Below are positions 8,990-18,370 of a stretch of DNA of 64,000 nt, piece after piece (the first letter of the stretch is position 1; every line of letters begins with the position of its first letter). The stretch covers positions 1 through 64,000 of the forward strand of contig CAUJHJ010000046.1 in NCBI GenBank assembly GCA_963204835.1, given 5' to 3'. Source of the DNA: Pseudomonadota bacterium (GTDB lineage: Bacteria; Pseudomonadota; Gammaproteobacteria; Steroidobacterales; Steroidobacteraceae). The translations under genes and the position numbers were made by a program. Under the pieces are notes generated by a model that did not search any database, was not told the origin of the DNA, and saw nothing but the letters and a program-made list of their open reading frames with translations.

Positions 8990-9658
8990 CTAGGCGACCG
9001 CCACGAAGCGGGCCCTGATGTCCGCCATCCGCTCGAGGAGCCGCGCGCGGCCTTCGATCTCCGCGCTCCCGATCGCTTCCGCCATGACCTCGACGGTGAG
9101 CGCTGCGCAGGCCGGCCGCGCGGTCGCCGCGTGGCTCAGGTGCCAGGGCTCGGGCTGCACGCCGCCGAGGTCGCGGCTGTACGGGCGATAGAAACCGAAG
9201 CGCCCGATCGACGCCGCGAGCCAGGCACCGAGGCGTCCGAACACGCCGCCCGGTTCATATTCCTGCGGCACGAGCTGCGGCCGGTAACCGGACGGCAGCG
9301 CGGCGCGATCGATCACGTCGAGATCGGTGCCCCAGTGATGGCGGCTCGCGCCCGGCAGTGCCGACCAGGCGAGGATCGCGTCGATGCGCGCGTCCGTATC
9401 GAGCCCTTGCGCAGCGAGCGGCCGCCCGCTGCGATCGAGGAGCGCCCGTTCGCCGCGCCACTTTGCATTCCAGATGTCGCACTGGCGCCCGAAATCACGG
9501 AACGCGGACACGACGGAGAGCTCGATGCCGGCCTCGGCGCGCGCCGCCGCCGCAAGGTCGAGTAGCGGCGCGACGACGTCACGGTGCACGGAGCACCCGA
9601 GTTCGGGCACCTCGATCACGTGCGTACGCGCCCGCCCCGTCAGCTCGAGGGCATTCAT
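8990..9658 (-). CDS. M15 family metallopeptidase (VanY-like D-Ala-D-Ala carboxypeptidase fold)
   Basis: The 222-aa product carries the M15B zinc signature: S-x-H-x-x-G-x-D-x-D in SRHHWGTDLD (H107, D114), and EPWH (E170 catalytic, H173 ligand). The family trims peptidoglycan peptides. No signal peptide is visible, which is odd for a cell-wall enzyme; it may act on recycled muropeptides in the cytoplasm or leave by another route. Its ATG overlaps the stop of the FrnE-like gene upstream (ATGA), so the two are coupled. Confidence 0.85.
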   Translation of the reverse strand: MNALELTGRARTHVIEVPELGCSVHRDVVAPLLDLAAAARAEAGIELSVVSAFRDFGRQCDIWNAKWRGERALLDRSGRPLAAQGLDTDARIDAILAWSALPGASRHHWGTDLDVIDRAALPSGYRPQLVPQEYEPGGVFGRLGAWLAASIGRFGFYRPYSRDLGGVQPEPWHLSHAATARPACAALTVEVMAEAIGSAEIEGRARLLERMADIRARFVAVA

Positions 9659-10290
9659 GCGGGCGCGGCGCCCTCTTCGGCCACCCGGTCCATCACTTGC
9701 AGGAACGCCTGCGGTTCCTGCGCGCCCGAAACGAGGTAGCGCCGCTCGAACACGAAGGCGGGTACGCCCGAGATGCCCCAGGACTGGGCCTGGCCTTCGA
9801 GCGTGGCGATCTGCGCATGCAGGGCCGGCTCGTCGATCGCCACGCGCGCCGCAGCGGGGTCGAGTCCCGCGTCGGCGGCGATCGAGACGAGCACCTCCAC
9901 GTCACCGATGTCGCGGCCCTCGCTGAAGTAGGCGCGCAGCACGCGGCCCTTCACGTCGGACTGCGCGGCACCGGCCCAGGCGATGAGCGCGTGGGAGCGG
10001 CGCGTGTTCGGCATGCGCACGATGCGATCGAAATGGAAGTCGATGCCGAGGTCCGCGCCGATCGCGTGCAGCCTGCGCTGCGCATCGGCGAAGCGGTTGG
10101 CGTCGCCGAATTTCTCGCGCAGGTACTGGGCCCGATCGGCGCCCTCGGCCGGCATGCCCGGATTCAGCTCGAACGGCAGCCACCGCAGCTCGATGGCGAG
10201 CCCGGGCCGGGCCGCGACGGCTTGCTCGAAGCGCAGCTTGCCGACATAACACCAGGGACACACTGTGTCCGAAAACACTTCGACGAGCAC
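9655..10290 (-). CDS. DsbA family oxidoreductase, FrnE type
   Basis: Thioredoxin-fold protein with a CPWC active site 11 residues from the N-terminus (VFSDTVCPWCYVG), the FrnE/2-hydroxychromene isomerase-like architecture of about 210 aa, and the cis-Pro loop in ISGVPAF. No signal peptide, so it is a cytoplasmic thiol oxidoreductase or isomerase. I prefer the GTG at 10290: AAGGAGG lies 4 nt upstream and the protein then starts exactly like other FrnE proteins. An ATG at 10308 is in frame but would translate the Shine-Dalgarno itself. Confidence 0.85.
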   Translation of the reverse strand: MLVEVFSDTVCPWCYVGKLRFEQAVAARPGLAIELRWLPFELNPGMPAEGADRAQYLREKFGDANRFADAQRRLHAIGADLGIDFHFDRIVRMPNTRRSHALIAWAGAAQSDVKGRVLRAYFSEGRDIGDVEVLVSIAADAGLDPAAARVAIDEPALHAQIATLEGQAQSWGISGVPAFVFERRYLVSGAQEPQAFLQVMDRVAEEGAAPA

Positions 10291-10462
10291 CGTACCTCCT
10301 TCGGGCATTCTAGGCGATTGTGGCGGCCAGCCGACATTGCGCAAGCGGAGGCAGGGCGGCAGCCGAGCGGTCGTGCCGCGGGCTGGGGTAAGATAGCCGA
10401 ACTCCGAAAATACAAAGGGATAAGCGCCCGGACCCGTACCCAGTGCGCCCGGCCGCAAGCTC

Positions 10463-12949
10463 GTGAACCGGCTCAGCCTCAAGCTGAAGTACGTCGCCAT
10501 CGCCATCGCGGCCGTGGTCGCGGCATCGTTGTTGCTCGGTGGCCTGCTGCTCTGGCATGCGCGCGCCGAATCGCAGTTGCTGTCGAGCATCGCCACCACC
10601 GAGTATCGCGGTGCGATCGGCGAGGAACTGCAGGCCCGCGCGGCCTCGATCGCGGCGCATGCCGCCGAGAGCGCGGCGCCCGCGTTGCTGGCGGGCGATC
10701 GCAATGCGCTCGCCGCGCGCCTCTCCCGCATCGGCGACGATGCGGCGATCATCGGCATCGAGGTCCTCGATGCGCAGGGCCAGCCGGCTTACTCGCTCGA
10801 GCGCCCGCCCGCCACCGGGACGCCGGTCATCACGCGCAGCGCGACCCAGCCGATCCGGGCGCAGGTCCCGGGTTTTCCGGGCACGACCGCGCCGCGCACG
10901 CTCGGCACGGTGCGTGTGGCGCTCGCCACCCAGGATACTTCGCCCGCCGAAGTCGCTGCACCGCTCGCCGCTGCGGGGCGCGCGACCCTGCGACGCGCGC
11001 TGTTCGTGCTCGGCGGCTTGTTGCTGGCGGGGCTGATCGGCGCCGTGGCCCTCGCCTGGTGGGCGGCGCGCGGCATCGAGCGCCCGATCACGGCGCTCAT
11101 CCGCTCGGCCGATCGCATCGGCCAGGGCGATCTCTCGCGCCCGACCGATATCGCGCGCCGCGACGAGCTCGGCGAGCTGCAGCAGGCGCTCGAGCGCATG
11201 CGCCACAAGCTGCGCCAGACGACCATCACGAAGAATTACCTGAACAGCGTGCTGACAGGCATGACGGACGCGGTGTTCGTCACCTCGCCCGAGGGCATCA
11301 TCCGGATCTCGAACCTCGCGGCCCAGCGCCTGCTCGGCTACGGCGAGGAGGAGCTGAACGGGCGCAGCATCGTCTCGCTGCTCGACGGCCCCGACCGGGA
11401 GCACTTCGACGCCCTGCAGGCCTCGAGCGAGACGCGCGAGGCCGTGGTGCGCACGCGCAAGGGGCAGACGATCCCGGTGGCGCTCACCGGCTCGCCGATC
11501 GCGACCGACGACCCGCAGTTCCGCGGCAGCATCTTCGTCGCGCGCAACATCACCGACCGCAAGCGCGCCGAGCGGCGCATCCGCTACCTCGCCCGCTACG
11601 ACGCGTTGACGAAGGTGCCGAACCGGATGCAGTTCCAGCACCTGCTGCAGCAGGCGATCGCGCGCGCGCTGCGCAATCGCCAGGCCGTGGCGCTGCTGTA
11701 CCTCGACGTGGACCACTTCAAGGAAGTGAATGACACCTTCGGCCACGCGGCGGGCGACCGCTCGCTCGAGATACTGACCGAGCGGCTGACGCGCGTGCTG
11801 CCGAAGGACTCCGTGGTCGGCCGCCTCGCCGGCGACGAATTCGCGGTGCTGATCGACTCGCTCGCGGGCGACGTCGACCACCGCGGCCCGGTCGGCCAGC
11901 TCGCGCGCACGATCCTGGCCGAGCTCGCGAAGATCTTCCAGCTCGGCCAGCACGAGATCTACCTGACGGCGAGCATCGGCATCGCCTTCTGCCCGCGCGA
12001 TGCCGAGAACGTGATCGACCTCATCCGCAATGCCGACGCCGCGATGTACTACTCGAAGCAGAACGGCGGCAACACCTTCGCGTTCTACGCGCCCGAGATG
12101 AACGCGGCCTCGGTCGAGCGCCTGATGCTGAAGAGCAAGCTGCGACGTGCGCTCGAGCGCGACGAGCTGATCGTCAACTACCAGCCTAAGGTCGACCTGC
12201 GCACCGGCCGGATCGTCGGGGCCGAGGGCCTGCTGCGCTGGCGCCTGCCCGGCCACGGCGACATCCCGCCGGGGCAGTTCATCCCGCTCGCGGAAGAGTC
12301 CAACCTGATCCTCGAGATCGGCGAGTGGGTGCTGAACCGCGTGTGCCTCGACTATCGCGCCCTGCGGCGCGACATCGCTGATCCGGGCCGCATCTCGCTC
12401 AACCTGTCGCTGAAGCAGCTGCGCCAGGCATCCTTCATCGTCCGCTGCCGCTCGGTGTTCCGCCGCCACGGGGTCGAACCCTCGGCGTTCGAGCTCGAGA
12501 TCACCGAATCGACCCTGATGGCCGATGCGCGCCGCACCGTGCACCTGCTCGGCGAGCTGCATGCCATGGGCGTGCACCTGTCGATCGACGATTTCGGCAC
12601 GGGCTATTCTTCGCTGTCGGCGCTGCAGCAGTTCCCGATCGGCACGCTCAAGATCGACCAGTCGTTCGTGCAGCACGTCACCGACCAGCCGGGCGACGCG
12701 ACCATCGTGCGCACCATCATCGATATGGGCCGCAGCCTCGGCATGGACGTGATCGCGGAAGGCATCGAAACGCCGCGGCAGCTCGCGTTCCTGCGCGATC
12801 ACCATTGCGACTACGGCCAGGGCCGGCTGTTCGGCGATTCGATGCCGCTCGAGGCGCTGCTCGAACTGCTGGCACGGCAGCAGGACGGCCAGGCGCCGTT
12901 TGCCGCGTTGATTCCGCCCGCGGCCTCGGCCGCGGGGCTGTCCGCCTGA
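10463..12949 (+). CDS. Membrane-bound GGDEF-EAL protein with HAMP and PAS domains
   Basis: Predicted c-di-GMP turnover enzyme of 828 aa. Order: TM1 (about 9-33), periplasmic sensor (about 34-170), TM2 (about 172-197), HAMP, PAS (about 265-365), GGDEF, EAL. The cyclase motif reads AGDEF (about residue 457) and the upstream RxxD inhibitory site is replaced by LPKD. The EAL signature reads EGL (about 587), but the other phosphodiesterase residues are present: LNLS, EITES, IDDFGTGYSS, KIDQSF, AEGIE. I expect an active phosphodiesterase and a possibly active cyclase without product feedback. Start is GTG 10463; yheS follows 16 bp after the stop. Confidence 0.92.
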   Translation: MNRLSLKLKYVAIAIAAVVAASLLLGGLLLWHARAESQLLSSIATTEYRGAIGEELQARAASIAAHAAESAAPALLAGDRNALAARLSRIGDDAAIIGIEVLDAQGQPAYSLERPPATGTPVITRSATQPIRAQVPGFPGTTAPRTLGTVRVALATQDTSPAEVAAPLAAAGRATLRRALFVLGGLLLAGLIGAVALAWWAARGIERPITALIRSADRIGQGDLSRPTDIARRDELGELQQALERMRHKLRQTTITKNYLNSVLTGMTDAVFVTSPEGIIRISNLAAQRLLGYGEEELNGRSIVSLLDGPDREHFDALQASSETREAVVRTRKGQTIPVALTGSPIATDDPQFRGSIFVARNITDRKRAERRIRYLARYDALTKVPNRMQFQHLLQQAIARALRNRQAVALLYLDVDHFKEVNDTFGHAAGDRSLEILTERLTRVLPKDSVVGRLAGDEFAVLIDSLAGDVDHRGPVGQLARTILAELAKIFQLGQHEIYLTASIGIAFCPRDAENVIDLIRNADAAMYYSKQNGGNTFAFYAPEMNAASVERLMLKSKLRRALERDELIVNYQPKVDLRTGRIVGAEGLLRWRLPGHGDIPPGQFIPLAEESNLILEIGEWVLNRVCLDYRALRRDIADPGRISLNLSLKQLRQASFIVRCRSVFRRHGVEPSAFELEITESTLMADARRTVHLLGELHAMGVHLSIDDFGTGYSSLSALQQFPIGTLKIDQSFVQHVTDQPGDATIVRTIIDMGRSLGMDVIAEGIETPRQLAFLRDHHCDYGQGRLFGDSMPLEALLELLARQQDGQAPFAALIPPAASAAGLSA

Positions 12950-12965
12950 GCCGCCCACCCCCATC

Positions 12966-14871
<1,906 letters not shown>

Positions 14872-14891
<20 letters not shown>

Positions 14892-16386
14892 GCGCATCGC
14901 GCGCTGGATCGGCATCGGCCTGCTCGCCGCCTGGGCGATCGTCGGCGCGTGGAATGTCGTGAAGCCGATGCCGCGGGGCGTCGTGGTCGATGGCGCCTGG
15001 AGCGCGCTGCACGAAGGCGACGTGCAGTTCCTGCGCGACATCACCGCGGCCGACGGCTACGGCCACCCGATCATCGACCAGCAGATTTTCGACGCGGCCT
15101 TCCGGATGATCGCGGCCGCGCAGCACTTCGTCGTGCTCGACATGTTCCTCTTCAACGAGCATCGCGGCGCGAATGCCGCCGCGCCGGTGCACCGGCCGCT
15201 CGCCGCGGAGCTCACGCGCCTGCTGATCGACAAGCGGCGCGCGGACTCGCACTTTCGCGTGCTGTTCATCACCGACCCGATCAACGATGTGTACGGCGGC
15301 GAGCCCTCGCCCGAACTCGAGACCCTGCGCGCCGCGGGCGTCGAAGTGGTCGTCACGGACCTCGATCGCCTGCGCGATTCGAATCCGGCGTATTCGGCCC
15401 TCTGGCGCCTCGCCATCGGCTGGTGGGCGCGCGGCGGACCGGGCGACTGGCCGAACCCCTTCGACGCGGGCGCGAACCGCGTGTCGCTCGGCGCCTGGGC
15501 ACGGCTCGCGAACTTCAAGGCGAACCACCGCAAACTGCTGGTCGCCGACGGCGCGGACGGCGTGCTGCATGGCCTCGTCACGTCGGCCAATCCGCACGAT
15601 GCGAGCAGCCAACACTCGAATGTCGCGCTCGCCATCCGCGGCCCCGTGCTCGGGCCGCTGCTCGCGAGCGAACTCGCGATTGCGCGTTTCTCGGGCTGGA
15701 AGGGCGCAGCGCTGGCCGTGCCGGAACGGGCTGCGAGTGCCACCGCGAATGGTGCCGCGGAAGGCGCCCCGGCGAGTTCGGGTGCGGCCGGCCGCATCCG
15801 CATCGTCACCGAAGAGGCCATCGCCGATGCCGTGGTCGAACGACTGCAATCCGCCGCCGCGGGCGACGCGATCGACATCGCGATGTTCTACCTCGCCGAC
15901 CGCGGCGTGCTGCGCGCATTGAGGGACGCCGCCGAACGCGGCGCCGCCGTGCGCGTGCTGCTCGACCCGAACAAGGACGCTTTCGGTCGCGAGAAGGACG
16001 GCATTCCGAACCGTCCCGTCGCCTCGGAGCTCGTCGCGGGCAGCGAGGGCGCGATTCGCCTGCGCTGGTACCGCACGCACGGCGAACAGTTCCATGTGAA
16101 GCTGGTCGCGGTGCGTGGGCGCGACGGCTACTGGCTGACGCTCGGCTCGGCCAACCTCACGCGCCGCAACCTGCGCGACTACAACCTCGAGGCGAACGTG
16201 GTCGTCGAGACGCAGCGCGAGTCGGCGCTCGAGCTGGCGGTACTGCAGTGGTTCGACGGCCTGTGGACCAATCGCGCGCCGGCGGGGGTTGAGTACACCG
16301 CGGAGTTCGGCGCCTACGCCGACCCCACGCAACTGCACTACTGGGGCTACCGGTTCATGGAAGCGACGGGGTTGTCGGCGTTCTGA
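14872..16386 (+). CDS. Membrane-anchored phospholipase D-like protein
   Basis: 504-aa member of the phospholipase D superfamily with two HKD half-sites: NHRKLLVAD (HxKx4D complete) and FHVKLVAVRG...LGSANLT, where the final Asp is replaced by Arg. An N-terminal hydrophobic segment (about residues 11-27) after RKRIARW anchors it in the inner membrane with the catalytic part outside. Cardiolipin synthase-like or nuclease roles are both possible. ATG 14872 has GAGGAAA 5 nt upstream and overlaps the end of yheS by 20 bp. Confidence 0.82.
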
Positions 16387-16499
16387 AGGTCTCGCAATGG
16401 CCGCGCCACTGCGACTCGATCGCAGCGTGCTTTGCATTGGCCTCGCCATGCGGGGGCATCTGCCTCCCCAAGGCCAAAGCGTTCTTCCTGAGCTATCGG
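16387..16499. other. Intergenic segment with two hairpins after the PLD-like gene
   Basis: No gene seen. Two inverted repeats: ctgcga-ctcga-tcgcag at 16409-16425, and ttggcct (16437-16443) with aggccaa (16471-16477) enclosing ggggg and cccc stretches that can pair further. The first could help end PLD transcription but lacks a proper T-run. Confidence 0.45.
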
Positions 16500-16736
16500 C
16501 TACTGACGCTTTTTTCCGTAAGCACACCAAAACAGAAGGCCAAACAGCCAGCCTCCTGGCACGCTGAGCCCGATCACAACGATCGCTTTCGATAAAGTCA
16601 GCTCTCTGGAAGCAGCCAGATGTGCGGCGAACAAGCCTGCAAATATCGCCGCGAACAGCATTCCAACTTTCGTGATCTCCTTCTTCTTCTCGTCCTTCAT
16701 TGCTTCACTGGATTTGTTACCGGTATTGCGAATCAT
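16500..16736 (-). CDS. Small two-TM membrane protein of unknown function
   Basis: 78-aa product if started at ATG 16736, whose ATGA overlaps the stop of an upstream open frame; an inner ATG at 16700 gives 66 aa (MKDEKKKEITKVGML). A charged Lys/Glu-rich start is followed by two hydrophobic segments (about residues 36-52 and 56-74) and a basic end (YGKKRQ). Neither start has a strong Shine-Dalgarno. The local sequence is clearly less GC-rich than its neighbours, suggesting acquired DNA. I do not recognise a family. Confidence 0.55.
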   Translation of the reverse strand: MIRNTGNKSSEAMKDEKKKEITKVGMLFAAIFAGLFAAHLAASRELTLSKAIVVIGLSVPGGWLFGLLFWCAYGKKRQ

Positions 16737-16975
16737 GTGTCGATTGGGTCGAAAGACAAGGCTCGAGAAGACCACTCGCGTGGCGCGTGGCGCGAGGTGT
16801 GGTTGCCGGATTTGTCCCGCAGATTGCTCAGGTTCTGCGCGGCTGCCTCGCCCCAGATACCAGTGTGCTGGAAATTGACCCAGCCGATGACACGATCGAG
16901 GCTTCTCACCGTGGGAAGCCGGTTGTCTATGGTGGCATCGGTGGCCTGTCCGAGCGCATCGGCCGCGTCAGCGTC
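16733..16975 (-). pseudogene. Orphan 80-codon open frame, possible remnant of a foreign gene
   Basis: Directly after the TGA of the FAD oxidoreductase, in the same frame, 80 codons stay open and end in a TGA that overlaps the ATG of the small membrane protein (ATGA). The encoded text looks protein-like (for example RSLDRVIGWVNFQHTGIWGE) rather than a GC-shadow frame, but has no ATG and only an internal GTG without Shine-Dalgarno. The oxidoreductase itself ends normally, so this is more likely the truncated 3' end of an unrelated low-GC gene. Confidence 0.4.
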
Positions 16976-18124
16976 TCAATGCACCTCCCGCCGCTGCTCG
17001 CTGCCCTTGCTCGCGAGCGAAAACCGCGGTTCAACAACGGCGCCCGACACGCCGGCAACAAGATCGGCCGCATACCGCCCCACCGCCGGGCCATGCTTGA
17101 AGCCGTGCCCCGAGCCGCCGCCGACGAGCCACACGTTCGCGAGATCGGGATGGCGATCGATCAGGAAATCGCCATTCGCGGTGTTCTCGTACTGGCAGAC
17201 GCGCGTCTCGACGAGCGGCTGCGACGCGATCGCCGGGAAGCGCCGCGCGAGGTAGCGGCGCACGTCGGCCTCGCCCTCGGGGCTCGCGCGCCGCTCCCCC
17301 GTGTCGGGATCGAAGGCGGGCCCGTGCACGTCGTTCGCGATCTTGAAGCCGCGGCCCTCGAGGTCCGGAATGCCGTAGTAGATGTCGCCCGCCGAGAATT
17401 CGGCCCAGCCCGGCAGCTGCAGCGGGCCGAAGCGCTCGTCACCGCGCGGCGTCGCGAAAAAGAACACTTCCTGGCGCGTCGGAAAGATGCGTGAACCCAG
17501 GAGATTGGGGAAGAGCTTCGGCAGCCAGGGTCCGCAGGCGAACACGAACTGCTCCCCGCCCGCGTCGCCTGCGGAAGTCTTCACGCTCTCGAGACGCGAC
17601 GCTCCCGCGACCGGCGGCGTCACCGCGGCCACGCGATATTCGCCGCCCGCCGCAACGAACTCGGCGACCAGGGTCTGCACCGCGCGGCGCGCCATCAGCA
17701 CGCCGTAGTCGGGTTGATGCAGGCCGAACTCGATGCCTTCCCAGTCGGCCTGCGGCCAACGGCGCGCAAGTTCTGCACGCTCGACCACATGGAGCGGCAG
17801 GCCGAGTTCGCGATGGGTGGCGATGCTCGCCTGCGCGAACGGCTCCTGCCTCTGGAAATACATCAGGATGCCGGCGGGATGCAGGATCGGCAGTCCCGCG
17901 CGCGCCGACAGCCAGCGCCAGTCGGCGAGCGATTCCGCGGCCATCTTCGTGTACACGGCGTCGGCGCCATAGATCGAGCGCGTGAGCCGGGATTCGCCGC
18001 CCGATGACGCCCGGCTGTGCGCGGCGCCATGGGCGTCGAGCAGCAGCACGCGTTGGCCCCGGCGCAACAGTTGCCAGGCCGTCCAGGCGCCGAAGACGCC
18101 CGCGCCCACGACGATCACGTCCAT
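16976..18124 (-). CDS. FAD-dependent oxidoreductase of the DAO family (sarcosine/N-methyltryptophan oxidase-like)
   Basis: 382-aa flavoprotein from ATG 18124, starting immediately with the FAD Rossmann motif VVGAGVFGAWTAW. C-terminal FAD contacts are visible in LVGGGSGHGFKHGPAVGRY, typical of the SolA/monomeric sarcosine oxidase branch that oxidises secondary or N-methylated amino acids. The substrate is unknown. A Tat-type signal lies just upstream in a different frame (18125-18243), so the original gene was probably longer and exported. It diverges from a TonB-dependent receptor, suggesting uptake plus oxidation of a small nitrogen compound (inference). Confidence 0.82.
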   Translation of the reverse strand: MDVIVVGAGVFGAWTAWQLLRRGQRVLLLDAHGAAHSRASSGGESRLTRSIYGADAVYTKMAAESLADWRWLSARAGLPILHPAGILMYFQRQEPFAQASIATHRELGLPLHVVERAELARRWPQADWEGIEFGLHQPDYGVLMARRAVQTLVAEFVAAGGEYRVAAVTPPVAGASRLESVKTSAGDAGGEQFVFACGPWLPKLFPNLLGSRIFPTRQEVFFFATPRGDERFGPLQLPGWAEFSAGDIYYGIPDLEGRGFKIANDVHGPAFDPDTGERRASPEGEADVRRYLARRFPAIASQPLVETRVCQYENTANGDFLIDRHPDLANVWLVGGGSGHGFKHGPAVGRYAADLVAGVSGAVVEPRFSLASKGSEQRREVH

Positions 18125-18243
18125 CGCGGCCTGCACACGCTGGGTGGTTGCACGCCCCTCCCAGCCGCCGCGAGGGCTGCAGAAGCCCCGGCCAGCTGCG
18201 CGAGCGCGTTGCGGCGGGTCATTGAAGCAGCCAGGCGCAACAT
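18125..18243 (-). pseudogene. Out-of-frame Tat signal-peptide segment of the FAD oxidoreductase
   Basis: From ATG 18243, preceded by GAAGGGGG, the frame encodes MLRLAAS then MTRRNALAQLAG followed by an Ala-rich hydrophobic stretch: a twin-arginine-like signal. It ends in the wrong frame over the start of the oxidoreductase. Adding one G in the GGGG run near 18154-18158 would join it seamlessly to the oxidoreductase frame 15 codons before its ATG. A true frameshift or a sequencing/assembly error are both possible. Confidence 0.6.
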
Positions 18244-18370
18244 GCGACCCCCTTCTATTGGCGACAAGTGTTGCGGGGCTTCCAAAGATACCCCCAAAGG
18301 CGCAGTATTTCGCGACGCAAAAATGCAACAGCGGGTCGCACCCCGCGGCCCGCATCACAGGGAGTGAATC

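Noticed and set aside
16409..16477. Hairpins as an integron attC site or IS end
   Set aside because: No GTTRRRY/RYYYAAC boxes, no integrase or transposase, and no target-site duplication visible.
16510..16515. T6 run as an intrinsic terminator
   Set aside because: No stable GC stem directly precedes it on the plus strand, and it lies inside the 3' end of the small membrane gene.
16700..17494. 264-codon plus-strand frame across the low-GC patch
   Set aside because: Two thirds run antisense to the FAD oxidoreductase and show shadow composition; no family motif.
18125..18358. In-frame N-terminal extension of the FAD oxidoreductase to 18358
   Set aside because: The added residues resemble no signal or domain and precede the FAD motif; the Tat-like signal is in another frame instead.
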